This document shows positions 1 through 13,716 of a stretch of DNA of 64,000 nucleotides, in pieces. Location of the stretch: positions 868,001 through 932,000 of the forward strand of contig OZ176058.1 in NCBI GenBank assembly GCA_964247055.1, given 5' to 3'. The notes under the pieces were generated by a model. It had not been told where the DNA came from, ran no database searches, and saw only the letters and a program-made list of their open reading frames with translations. Positions within the stretch are counted from its first letter, which is position 1, and each line of letters opens with the position of its first letter. Source of the DNA: Paragordius varius. Taxonomy: Eukaryota > Nematomorpha. Made by a program: the position numbers and the translations under genes.

Positions 1-59
1 TAATATCAGTCTTTTAATTATAAATTTTTGGCTTCACGTTTTTAAATTCCATTTTTTAC

Positions 60-620
60 ATATTTACAATAACTTCATCAAAAGCATAGATAGAATCAAT
101 AATGAGATATATTTTGATTGTTAAGTTTTGTTATATAATTTTAATATTTACAGTAAAATAATTTTATATGTTGTCTTTATAATTTTATTTTTTTTAACAT
201 ATATATATACTTCATCAAAAGCCCAGATCAAACAATAACGAGATGTTTTATATTTAAATTTTATTTTTCACGGTTGACAAAAATTACTAGTAATCGAAAA
301 TTCACCCCAAAATTCATATAATTTTAGCTGAATTATAATTGCAATCATATAAGATATGATTTTATTGTTACGTCTTACTATATAATTTTAATCTGTACCG
401 TAAAATAACCTTATAAACTCTTTTATAATTTCATTTTTTAGATATTTATAATAAATGCTTCATCAAAAGCCCAGATAGAATCAATAATAAGATATATAAT
501 TTTTACGTTTTGCAATATAATTACTGTAAAATAATTTTATATGCTGTCTATATAATTTTACTTTTTACATATTTATAATAAATACTTCTCAAAAGCCCAG
601 CTAGAATCAGAATATTAAAT
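60..620 (-). repeat. Tandem partial copies of VAT1 exon 8 3' end
   Basis: Four decayed copies of the exon 8 end begin near 71, 211, 459 and 585 (core CTTCATCAAAAGCCCAGAT as written on the plus strand). They lie in the intron downstream of exon 8, spaced about 125-250 bp (multiples of roughly 125). Each keeps the coding end for the IDSIWAFDE region and the donor-side GT to varying degrees, joined to AT-rich intron sequence. Confidence 0.75.
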
Positions 621-665
621 TGTTACGTTTTGTTTTATAATTTTGATTTTTATTGGAAAATAATA

Positions 666-953
666 TTACAATAAAAATTGAATTTATACGGATAAAACGT
701 AAAAACATAAAGACAAATATTTTTTTCTATAAGACAACCATACTTTTGAAACCTTTTTTTTTCATATAAGCAATTTAATAAAAATTAAAATATAGAATCG
801 ATTATATTAGTTATATCTCTATTTCGCACTTTGCCATTTAAAACAATGAGTATATTGAAATAAATCAAAATTATTAAAGTATGGTTGTTTTTTAGAAATA
901 AATATTTGTCTTTATATTATTAAGTTTTGTCCGTATAATTCAGTTTTTACTGT
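666..953. mobile_element. Family A MITE, copy 1
   Basis: Nonautonomous DNA transposon of about 290 bp with long inverted arms. The left arm has the TTATACGGA, AAAACGTAAA, AAAGACAAATA and AAGACAACCATAC blocks; the right arm carries their reverse complements and ends TTTTTACTGTA. The target is TA. It lies just inside the intron downstream of VAT1 exon 8 and abuts that tandem array. Confidence 0.8.
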
Positions 954-1020
954 ATATGTCTTTATAATTTCATTTTTTACTATATACATATATATATGTA
1001 TATATATATATAATAATTAC

Positions 1021-1127
1021 TTCATCAAAAGCCCAGATAGAATCAATAATGGGATGCAGTTTTCCCTTTTTATACCATTCACATAAATCGTGCATTATAT
1101 GGCGTAGTAAACGCAACGGTTTATCTC
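1021..1127 (-). CDS. VAT1: VAT1 exon 8
   Basis: Acceptor TATATAG/GAGAT, donor GATGAA/GTAATT. It encodes DKPLRLLRHIMHDLCEWYKK then GKLHPIIDSIWAFDE, matching human LYNQGHIKPHIDSVWPFEKV. It ends in phase 0 before the final exon, which is outside the window. The last 35 bases are repeated in the intron to the left. Confidence 0.9.
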
Positions 1128-4100
1128 CTATATATATATATGTATATATATATTTAAAATTTGAAATTATATGGAAAAATGTATAAATATAAAGACAAAA
1201 TTTTTTTCTCAAAAGACAACCATACTTTTTGAATCATGTTTTTTTTAAAAAAAATAACTGATTGATTGAATTGCTCTAAAATAAATATCTCTATTGAAAA
1301 CACTATTATTATATATATTACGATTGTTAAATTCTTTGAATACAAAAATTAAGGTTTGAAAAGTATGGTTGTTTTCTAATAAAAAATATTTGTCCTTATA
1401 TTTTTACGTTTTGTCCGTATAATTTCAGTTTTTATTTCATATTAAGCCTAATAAAAAAAATATCAAAACAAAACGCTAAAAACCAAGATATTTTTAAAAC
1501 GGCAGCTATACTTTTATTATACAATTTTAAGAAAACTCATCGTTTTAGAATAAAAAACGCAATTTATTTTTGAAATTGCTATATAGAGTTATGTATAAAA
1601 TGTAGAAAAAAATATAGTCAGATCAAATTTTCCTAAAATTCTCCTATTTTTTAGGAAACTATCAAAAATTTGCTAAACCGAGAAAGTAAAAATAACAATC
1701 TTTGAAAATTTATTCTATCGTTATAAAATATTCAATTTTTTAAAAATCTTATGGAAAATTCTAAATTCCTCTACCACTAAAGTGTATTTTTAGTTATCTA
1801 TAAAAAAACACAGTTTTCTAATTTAGGCTATCTAAACTTAAATTATTTTCCATATCAAAACTTGCTGTGAAGATTGAAATTATACGGACAAAACTTAAAA
1901 TATAAAGACATAAGTTTTTTTTTTAAAAGAACACATGATATTTTAAACTTTAACATTCCCTTATAAAACTATTTAATTAATTGATAAATTGATCGTTTTA
2001 AAGATTTAGATTTCTATTGTATACTTTGCAGTTTAAAACAATCGGAAAAATTCAGATTTAAAAGTATGGGATGTTATGATAAAAAGTATTTGTCTTTACA
2101 TTTTGTCCTCACGTATATCAAATTTACTGTAATTTTCAAACAACGCTCTATTATAAATTTTTACACGTAATAATGTTAAAATATAATATAATCCTCCTAC
2201 CTACCTGTTCCACAGAGAAAGTAATTAAACGATAAATTAAAACATATACCAACCACCTATAAAAACGAATAAGCAAAATTTAAAATTAAACATCATTTAA
2301 ATAATTATACTGTATTAGTAACTGAGAAGGTAAAAAATCATTCCCAAAAATTTAACCTATCATCTAAAATACTACTTAAAATTTACTTTAATAAGCTTAA
2401 AAATCAAATGCCTTTACTAAAATGTAGTTTTAATATACCAAAATTAGAGTTAACTTTAATGGAATAAACCTTGTTCCACAGAGAAAGTAAAAAAGAGTTT
2501 TCGAAAATTCAACCTATCATCTATAATCCTACTTAAAAATTAAATTTCATTATTCCTATGTAGTTTCAATATACCAAAATTGAGTTAACTTTAATTATTA
2601 ATGCAATAAACCTAGTTCCACAGAGAAAGTAAAAAACGATTCCGAAAAATTCAGCCTATCATCTATAATCTTAAAAATTACTTTGATAAGATTAAAAATT
2701 AAATTCCTTTACTATTTTGTAGTTTCAATATACCAAAATTAGAGTTGACTTCAATATAATCCTCCTTCCTACCTTGTTCCACTGAGAATTAAATATTATA
2801 CCCATTACTAACTGAAAAGCTAAAAAACAATTCCCAAAAATTCAACCTATCAACTATAATCTTACTAAAAATTACTTTAATAAGCTTAAAAATTAAATTT
2901 CTTTTACTACTGTGTGGTTTCAAAATACCAAAATTAGATTTACCTTTAATTAATAATACTTCTTCCTACTTTGTTCCACAGAGAATTGAATAATTATACA
3001 TATTAGTAACTAAAAAGGTAAAAAACGATTCCCAAAAATTTAACCTATCAGCTTTAATCCTGCTTAAAATATTTAAATAAGCTTAAAAATTAAATTCTCT
3101 ACCACTGTATAGTTTCAATATACCAAAATTAGAGTTAACTTTAACCTTGTTCCACCGAAAAGGCAAAAAAGAGTTTTCGAAAATTCAACCTATCATCTAT
3201 AATCTTACTAAAAAAACTTTAATAAGCTCAAAAATTAAATGCCTTTATTACTATGTAGTTTTAATATAACCAAATTAGAGTTAACTTTAATATAATCCTG
3301 CTTCCTACCTTGTTCCACCGAAAAGGCAAAAAAAAGTTTTCGAAAATTCAACCTATCATCTATAATCCTACTTAAAAATTACTTTTTAAAAATCAAATGC
3401 CTTTACTACTATGTAGTTTAAAGATACCAAAATTAGAGTTAACTTTAATTATTAATGTAATGAACCTTGTTCCACCAAAAAGGCAAAAAGGAGTTTAAAT
3501 TCAAGCCAGCATCTATAATGTCTTACTTAAAAATTAAATTTCATTATTACTATTATGCTTAAATTAAAGTTAACTTTAGTATAATGCAATAAACCTTGTT
3601 CCACAGAGAAAGTAAAAAAGAGTTTTCGAAAATTTAACCTATCATCTATAATCCTACTTAAAACTTTAATAAGCTTAAAATTCTCTACTAGTGTTTCAAA
3701 ATACCAAAATTAAAGTTAACTTTAATTAATAATCCTTCTTCCTACCTTGTTTCACCGAGAAAGTAAAAAAGAGTTTTCGAAAATTCAACCTATCATCTAT
3801 AATCTACTTAAAAATCAAATTCCTTGACAACTATGTAGACCAAAATTAGAGTTAACTTTAATTAATAATCCTTCTTCCTACCTTGTTCCACCGAGAAAGT
3901 AAAAAAAGATTCCCAAAAATTTAACCTATCATCTATAATCCTACTTAAAAATATACTAATAAGCTTAAATTCTCTACTAATGTGTAATTTTAATATATCA
4001 AATTTAAAGTTAACTTTAATTAATAATCCTTCTTCCTACCTTGTTCCACCGAGAAAGTAAAAAAACAATTACCAAAATTTCAACCTATCATCTATAACAC

Positions 4101-7100
4101 TGCTCAACAAGGTTTTGCACCACCCCATTATTTTTGCATTTTCTGATACCTAATGGCATGGATAGGCCAAAACAAAAAAGAAAATTGAGGCCACCAATAG
4201 GATTTTTCCAAAATTTAATTTTTAAATTTGTATTTAATTCAAAAATAACAATCATTCCTCGTGTACATATGTTTAAATATTCAAACAAGCAAGTCGATAC
4301 AAGTAATTTTTTATGCATGGATAACAAATTCTAGGCATTAAATAAGATACTAAACAAGCTAAGAGCCAAAGTATTAAAAATCTAAAAGGGCTTAGTATAG
4401 TGTGATAGATCCGGGCGGCTGCACAAGCTCTGCATATCCCCCAAGCGATCCTATAATTATGCCAGATGTGGCAAAGATAACAATAAGCAATCGTAAAGTC
4501 CGATAAGAGAGACTTGCAAGCAAAATCCAGGCAAATTGACATGTCAAATTAACCAATTTACAGAATAAAGTTAGATAAATACAATTAAATTGAATATAAA
4601 TTAGGTAAATACAAATGGTCCAACCCCATAACAGTAAATTCTACTAAATGTGGCTACACAACATCCATCTGAAATTCAAAATACATAACAACCAATAATT
4701 TTAAAAAAATAAGGTATATCCACTAGGTATAAATAAAGATTTTTTATAAGAACCAACTCAAGAGAAAAAGTCTAAGTACTCGAAAGAACGAAAACTAACA
4801 AAAAAAATATAGCCTATCTGAAAGCCGAAGGTTTAAACCATAGAATGCCTTTTTTAGTATTTTTTTAAAATTTTTTTATATGTGTTAAAAATTCACTTGA
4901 AAAAAAAGACTAAATTTTCACGTTTAAGTCCGTACTATTTTTTTCTCTCTGATATTTAAATGACATATTTATATTCAAAAGATAGAGTTTAAAACGCTTT
5001 ATTAAATGATATTAAGTTTATAATATAATAACATTATTTTATAAAGTTATATTTAATTTTCTCTCGATTTTCACTTGTTTTTGAAAAATAGAAAAACCTA
5101 TAAAATTTCAAAATTCTGATTGGCGGGATCAAAATTTTTTTCAAATTCGGTTTTAAAACACTGAAATTAGTCATAATTTAAAAAGTTTGAGTGGTGGTGC
5201 TTGAAAATGTCCAAATTTGTCGACTAGTGTAATCTTACTAAAAATTATTTTAATAAGCTTAAAAATCAAATGACTTTACTACTATGTAGTTTTAATATAC
5301 CAAAATTAGTTAACTTTAACCTTGTTCCACCGAGAAAGTAAAAAAGCGTTTTCGAAAATTTAAGCCTATCATTTTATAATCCTACTATTTTTAATAAGCC
5401 TAAAATCAAATTTCTTTACTACGATATACTTTTAATATACCAAGATTAGAGTTAACTTTAATTATTAATGCAATGAACCTTGTTCCACAGTATACTCATT
5501 AGTAACTAGAAAGGTAAAAAACGATTCCCAAAAATTTTACCTATCATCTATAATCCTACTTAAAAATTACTTTGGTAAGTTTAAAAAATAAATTCCTTTA
5601 CTACTATGTAGTTTCAATATACCATTATTAGAGTTAACTTTAATTAATAATCCTTCTTCTTACCTTACTCCACCGAGAAAAGTAAAAAAGAGTTTTCGAA
5701 AATTCAACCTATCACCTATAATCCTAATTAAAATTTACATTAATAAGCTTAAAAAACAAATGCCTTTAATTAATGCAATGAACCTTGCACAGAGAAAGTA
5801 AAAAAGAGTTTTTGAAAATAACCTATCATCTATAATCCTAAAAATTATTTTATAAGCTAAATTCTCTACTAGTGTGTAATTTCAATATACCAAAATTAGA
5901 GTTAACTTTAATATATAAATCTCCTTCCTACCTTGTTCCACAGAGAATTGAATAATTTTCCTCATTAGTAATTGAAAAGATAAAAAAATCATTTCCAAAA
6001 ATTCAACCTATCATCCATAATCCTACTTAAAATATTTTAATAAGCTTAAAAATTAAATTTCTTTACTACGATGTATTTTTAATATCCCAAAATTAGTTAA
6101 CTTAAACCTTGTTCCAACGAAAAAGCAAAAAACAGTTTTCGAAATTTCGACCTATCAACTATAATCCTACTTAAAATTTACTTTAATAAGCTTAAAAATC
6201 AAATGCCTTTACTACTATGAAGTTTTAATATACCAAAATTAGTTAACTTTAATTAATAATCCTTCTTCATACCTTGTTCCACCGAAAAGGCAAAAAAGAG
6301 TTTTCAAAAATTCAACTTCTCATCTATAATACTACTTAAAATTTACATTAATAAGCTTAAAAAACAAATGCCTTTACTACTATGTAGTTTCAATATACCA
6401 AAATTAGAGTTAACTTTAATTAATAATGCAACTTGTTCCGCAGAGAAAGTAAAAAAGAGTTTTCGAAAATTCAACCTATCATCTATAATCTTACTTAAAA
6501 ATTACTTTGATAATTTTAAAAATTAAATTCCTTTTCTACCGTGTAGTTTCAATATACCAAAATTAGAGTCTTTAATTGTTAATGCAATGAACCTTGTTTC
6601 ACAGAGAGAATAATTATGCATATTAGTAATGGAAAAGATAAAAAACGAATATCAAAAATTCAACTTATCATCTATAATCCTACTTAAAAATATACTAATA
6701 AGCTTAAAAATTGAATTCCTTTACTATTGTGTAGTTTCATATACCAAAATTAGAGTTATCTTTAACCTTGTTCCACAGAGAAAGCAAAAAAGAGTTTTCG
6801 AAAATTCAAGCCAGCAAAACTCAAATTATCTTCCATGTATTTGGTCGGTGAAATTTTATCCGAAGTGTGAAATAATGTTTTAGCAAGGCTACTACGGCGA
6901 CTTCCCCCAGCTCCCACGGTTCCACCAGTTTCACCCCCAATTCTTGAATTGGTTGCTAATTTTTTTTTTCAACATAAATTTTAATGGATATAATATAAAT
7001 TTAAAGAAAGATGTATAAAAAATATAAAAAAATAGTGTTACTCAAACCGCGGCCCTAAAGGTAGATATTCACATTTATTCTTTTAATTTAGTTATTTTTA

Positions 7101-10100
7101 AGTAAAAATATTTTGCATATGCGTCGTCAAATAGTTTCATGAAATGTTTATCGGTACTATGGGTATACGGTCCTTGAGACAACAAAAATATTTTTTTAGC
7201 CTTCAAAAATTTTGCATGAGTAAACTGGTAAAATGCAGTTGAAATTGAACGATAACATTTATAAAAATGATAAAAATCAATAAGGGTAAACAATCAATAA
7301 TTAATATTAAATCAGACAAATATAATGGAAAAAAAAATTGAACACAAAGGCTAAAAAATGTATTTGAATTTTTTTTCAAAAACTCCAAAGAGACTGGTAG
7401 AAACGTTTAATTACAGTAAAAACTGAAATTATACGGACAGAAAAATATAAAGACAAATATTTTTTTCTAAAAGACAACCATGCTTTGAAAATCTTACTTT
7501 ATTTCAATATAACTTATTGTTTTAAATAACAAAGTGTGAAATAGTGATATATATTACTAATACAATCTATTCTATATTTTATAATTGTAAATAAATAGCT
7601 TATATGAGAAAACTAAGGTTTAGAAAAGCATAGTTGTCTTTTAGATAAAAATATTTGTCTTTATATTTTTACCTTTTGTCAGTATAATTCAATTTTTACT
7701 GTACGTTTTAAGTATCAAATGTCTGAAATATTTAAAAAAATATTTTAAAAAATCCGATGGTTTATTTATGACACACCTGTTTCACAACTAATAGATTGTT
7801 TTTATTCGCAAATTTTATTAGGAAAAAAACGAATAATATAAGATAATTAGTGACAAAATAAAACTCTGCAGACTTTTTAAAAAATTAGTTTTATTGTTTT
7901 AACCTTGATATTTACCATTTACAGCTCAAATTCACCCTTTAACAATTCAAATTCACCCTAAAATAAATTATGTATTTTTTAAGATTAAAACTTACCTACA
8001 TTTTTTATATATTATTAAAAAATAAAATCGCGTTTAAAATAAATATAATACTAAAAAAATAATAATATACCATATTATGATGAGTTATATTAGTTCGTAA
8101 TTTATTTTTAGGGTGAATTTGAATTGTTCAAGGGTGAATTTGAATTTTAAATGTTATATAGTGTAATAACCCATCGTTTTAAGCTGCCTGCAAAATAAGG
8201 ATCAATTATAATACTTAACATACTTTCAAATCGTAATTAAATAATTTATATAAAACATAATAAGGTTTGAAAAGAGTGTGGTTATCATTCAAAATTGTTA
8301 TTTGTATTTAAGTTTTTTACGTTTTGTCTGTATAAAGAAGTTAATCTGAGGAATGCCTTTAAAATATTCATGAATCCATATAAAATTTATTTAAGAATAC
8401 TAGCTAAAGATAATATTACTAATTTTCATAGAGGTTGTTTTTGGTTTAAACTATAATTATATAACCGTAAAATTATACTGAATTGTCAAGTTTTAACAGT
8501 TTTTCTTTAAAGCTCTAGTGTAAATTTCATTTTCCAAAAATTTGATTTTAAAATCTATTCAAAAGCATTTGCTGTGAATTATGATATTTTCGAATTTTAA
8601 AAAAAATGTTAAAGATTAAATTTGATAAATACTGTTTAGAAGAGCCACGGCGGCATATAAAGTTAATAGATAATAAATTAAGAAATACATACCATATAAT
8701 ATATATTTGCCAAGAGGCGCTAATAACCCAAAACTTTTAGTATAATCTTCTCCAAATCGATTGTCTATTACTACGTCCACGCCTTCGGGATACATTCTAT
8801 ACAACGTGATAAATAAAAATGAAATTTATAAATAGATCAAGTCATGTATCCTTTATTATGTCAAAAAAAAATTTTTCCGTTAAATGGGTATAAATATTTG
8901 GTAAAGAATGGAAAAAACAAGAGCTCTATGGTATTACAATATCATATTTATCAAAAAAGTATAAGAATTACCATAGAGCTCTTGTTTTTTCCATTCTTTA
9001 TCAATTATTAATAATACCCATTTAACGAAAAATTTTTTTTGATAAAATAAAGTCTATATGACTGTATATTCTGTCATATATAAAAATTGAAATTGTACTA
9101 CAGACAAAATGTAACAATATAAAAAACAATTTTTTCAAACTGCCCATACTTTTTTGAACCTTAATTTATCCTATAAAAATGATTTAAATATGGTTTTAAC
9201 ATACAAAAATGATTTGTTACCAATTTTTATTTATAATTTCTAATTTACAGTTTAAAACAATGCGGTAAAAATTTAATAACATTAAGTATAAGAAGTTACA
9301 ACGATTTTAGCATAAAATTGTCCTTAGATTTTTACGTTTTGTCCGTATAATTTTTACTCTATATTTAGACTGTAAAATATTTAGTCACCATATCAAATTT
9401 TTGAATGGTGTTAAATACCATTTATAATTCAAATTCATTGAACAATCCATATTCACCATCGAACAATTCAAATTCACCCTAAAAATAAATTATGTGTCGC
9501 AATAATTATAAATCATCATTAAGAATAAATATATCATTATGGCAGAATTTAATATTTTTTCAGTATTATTTTAATTTTATACATAATTTTATTTTTTAAA
9601 AATATAAGTAATTTTTAATCTTTAAAAACAATATAGGGTGAATTTGAATTGTTTAAGGGTGAATTTGAACTGTAAATGGTATGCATATATATTGGAGTTC
9701 AAAACAAACATTCCTCTAAATGAAAATTTTTTATATAATTTTGGGAAGAATGATTGTTAAAAAATTAATTACTAATATAACATCATAGTCCTGATTTATA
9801 AACTCTAGTTTTTTATAACGTTCAAACAATTTAAAATTTTAAAATTTATATAATTTTCAATAAGGTTTTTTTAAAACCTCCCTTAAATAGGATTTTTATA
9901 TGACTTTAAAACTTTTTTCCTCCTATTAGTAAATTAATGAATTTAAACTATTTAAATATAATTTAAAATTTTTTTTAAAACATAATTTATTTGGGAAATA
10001 ATTTTTTTTATAAATATTTCAAAAATTTTACTGTTTCGTATCAAAGACATAATCAACATTCCTATCATATATTATGTTGGCCATATTCTTAAGCCTTTCA

Positions 10101-13100
10101 CGCTTGTGTGCAGCGGCAGTTCCCAATAAGGGAACATTTTCTATTACGTTTCGACACATTTGACAAATGGCTATACCCTAATAATGTAAAACATATATAT
10201 TTTTTATTTGAAATCTATGTTTTATTTTCAAATTTTTTAAAAAGCATATTTTAAATTTTTCTGTTTAAAATTTGGATTAATAGGGTTTTCCAGGAAATGA
10301 ACAATTATGTTGGGCAATTCACATATTTAGGCCAATAAGTTAAACTGTTTTAAAAAAGCATATTTTGCTGTTTAAAATTTGAATTTTTAATATTTTACAG
10401 TATATAAACATAAACCTTAACCATTTCATATTATTTATGGCAAATAGTTGTATACAGTAGTGTATGATAAATAACAAAGTTCTAGATTAATTAAAAAACC
10501 TTAAATATAAGAAAAATTTGTTTAATTTTCGTGCATTTTACCCATATGTTACTGTTTCAGAAAGCATATTTTACTGTTTAAAATTCGAATTTATTGGGTT
10601 TCACAGTATATGAGCATTTATGTTAAGCAATTCACATATTTAGGTCAATAACTTAAACAGTACTGTGTAATATATGTAACAAATTAGGTCTATGATTAAA
10701 TAAAATAAAACTTAAATGTTGAAGTATACGAAAGATTTTTGACCATTTGTTGTATTTTAGCTATATGCTACTGTTTTAAAAAGCATATTTTAATTTTTTC
10801 TGTTTAAAATTTTAATTTATAGTGTTTTACAGTATATGAACATGTATGTTAGCCAATTCATATTATTTATGGCCAATAGGTATCATACAGTAGTGTATGA
10901 TATATAACAAATTAGGTCCATGATTAAATTAAAAAAACTTAAATGTTGAAATATAAGAAAGATTTTTAACCATTTGTTGTATTTTACCTATATGCTACTG
11001 GTTAAAAAAACATATTTTTAATTTTCCTGTTTAAAATTTCAATTCATAGGATATGAGTTGGCCAATTCATATTATTTATGGCCAATAGGTATTATACAGT
11101 AGTGTATGAAATATAACAAATTAGGTCCATGATTAAATAAAAAAAAACTTTCTAAAAATTGTTTAATTATTGATTATTTGTTGTTTACCTATATGCTACT
11201 GTATTGCCAATCGGTCAAAAATAATGTGAATTAGCTAATATAAGTGTAAATACTGTATAATTTATATATTCTGTTTTCATAAAAATTTTATATTACAATT
11301 TTATAAAATAACATTGTGATGATATATTTATAGTTTTAAAATATCCATGGGCAAATTTTCCAAAAAAATTATTTCGATATTGGATTGATAAATTAAAAGT
11401 TTCGGGTTTCAATTTTAACAATATCTCTTATTTTCGCCGTATAACATAATTTTTAATATATTAATTGTATTCCCAAAATTTTTTTAAATAAAACCCCAAC
11501 GAGAAAAAGCGACATTTTTAGTGTTTATGTTGATTTTAAGAAAATTTTATAGCCTAATTCAAATTCGCCTAATTGTATTATTTAAAAACCTTGCATATAA
11601 AACAGCTCTATATATTAAATTTTTTAAATAAAATCAATTCAATATTGATTAATTTATTTTCCCATTTTAATATTTTAAAATTTTCATATAATTAATTTTT
11701 ACCACTGATCCGTCCAATGAGTGCGCAAATACTCTCGAACCTTGTTTAACATTACCTATATAATATTAAAAATTATAAAAAAATTTAAAATTTCAATAAA
11801 TAAAACAATTGAATCTAAAAACCAATGTATAAGCTGTTGAAAAAGCGGTATCACAAAACATGTTTTCAGCTCGATTTCCTAAATAATTATTAAATGATCC
11901 AAAAATATTCTCAGATTTTTCAATTTAATCAAAAAACTTTTAAAAAATTCTATAAAAATAACCAATATTTATCAATAAAAATTAATGTATAAGCCGTTGG
12001 AATTAAAATAATACCTAAATATCACAAAAATATTTAATATTGTTCAAAAACATATAAAAAAATACTAATGTAAATTTTTTAAAATAATTTAAATTTTTCA
12101 ATTTTATAATTATCAAAAAATAACCAATGTGTGACTAGAGAAGGTCGACTAATATAAAACGGAAAAAGGTAAAGATGAAACTTTAAACTTTCAATCAATT
12201 AAATTTTAAAATCATTGCTAAATATCAATGTAATATGAATCAAAAGGAGGTAAAAATTTATGGTAATGTTTAATTTACAGACTGTATAAATAATATAACC
12301 TAAATATCTCAAAAATTTAAATTCATCATTCTTAAATTTTATTATTTCATATAATTAAAAATCTAATAATCAGTTGAGGGTTGGTATCGGAAAAGTCGCT
12401 ATAAGACATTTTTCAAGCATTATGCTTAAATACCGCAAATACTTGATAAATCATTTAAAACTCTTATAAAGGATTCTGAAAATTTCAAAAAAATTATAAA
12501 AGTTCTTAAATTATCAATTTTATAAATTTCAATAATAACCAATATGTATCCAGAAAAAGTAAGCAAATATCATGAAAAAATAAAAAGTTGAATTAAATTT
12601 AAAAATGTTAGACTTTTAAAACCATAAAAATATATATTTTCTTCAAATAATCATTTTAAAATTTATTTTATATAGTATGGCACTTAATTATATATCTACT
12701 TTCTTTTGATTCATATTGCTTTGAAATTAAATTATCAAAAATTTAAAAAAATTTTACGCAAATTTCTTAGAATTTAATATATTACAAAAAAGATTTTTAG
12801 TTTTTAACAAAAAAACAATATGAACCAGGAAGGTAAGCCAATTGTTTAGGCCGTAGGAAAAACTGCGCCCTCTTTATAAGACATTTCTCATTTTTTAGGC
12901 ATTTCGCTTTATAATTTTCAATAGTATAAATTAAAAAATTCTTTTCCGAAAAAAAATATGTTAAAAAAATCAATTTTTAAATTTTACATCGGATTAAACC
13001 GATTTTTAACAAGATGACATAGAAATTGATATACAAATTTCTTAAATTTAAAAATTTTACAAAATTCAATTTTGAAATTCAATTTTGTCGCCAAAAAACT

Positions 13101-13685
13101 TATAAAATTTGGGTAAAAAAAACCAATAAAAAGGTAGGCTAATGTAGAAGTTGTTGAAAAAGCTGCACCCTCTTTATAACGCATTTTTTCAAACATGTGG
13201 CTTAAATACCTGAAAAACTAAATTTTCAAATATAATACAATTTTAAAAAATTTATCTTCAATCGCAAATTTTGATATCATAAACTTTTTAAATTTCCCAT
13301 AAATACCCAATATAACCAAAAAAATTAATAGAAGTGTGTAAAATAAAATTACAAAAAAGGTTTAATTTTAAAAAAAACTGTATAAATAGTTTAAATTTAA
13401 TAAAATTTTCAAAAAATTTTTTAAAATTTTTTATAAAGATCCTATATATAAAATATGAATCAATATGAGGTAAGCCAATGTATAAGCCGTGGGGAAAGCT
13501 GCGCCCTCTTCATAAGACATTTTTTCAGGATTTTGCTTAAATATCTCAAAAACTTGAAAGATCATTCAATTATTAATTAAAAAAATTAACAAATTAAAAA
13601 ATTCTTATATAAAATTATCAATATCAAAAGCTCTATAAATATAGAGTGTAGAAATCAATAGAAGTGAACAAATTATAACCAGAAC

Positions 13686-13716
<31 letters not shown>

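Noticed and set aside
4134-4542. Open frames at 4134-4334 and 4273-4542
   Set aside because: They lie within the CACTA-like element and show no transposase or host similarity.
12984-13196. 70-codon frame resembling VAT1 as a separate gene
   Set aside because: It is one of the duplicated exon 3 tails plus intron, not an independent gene.
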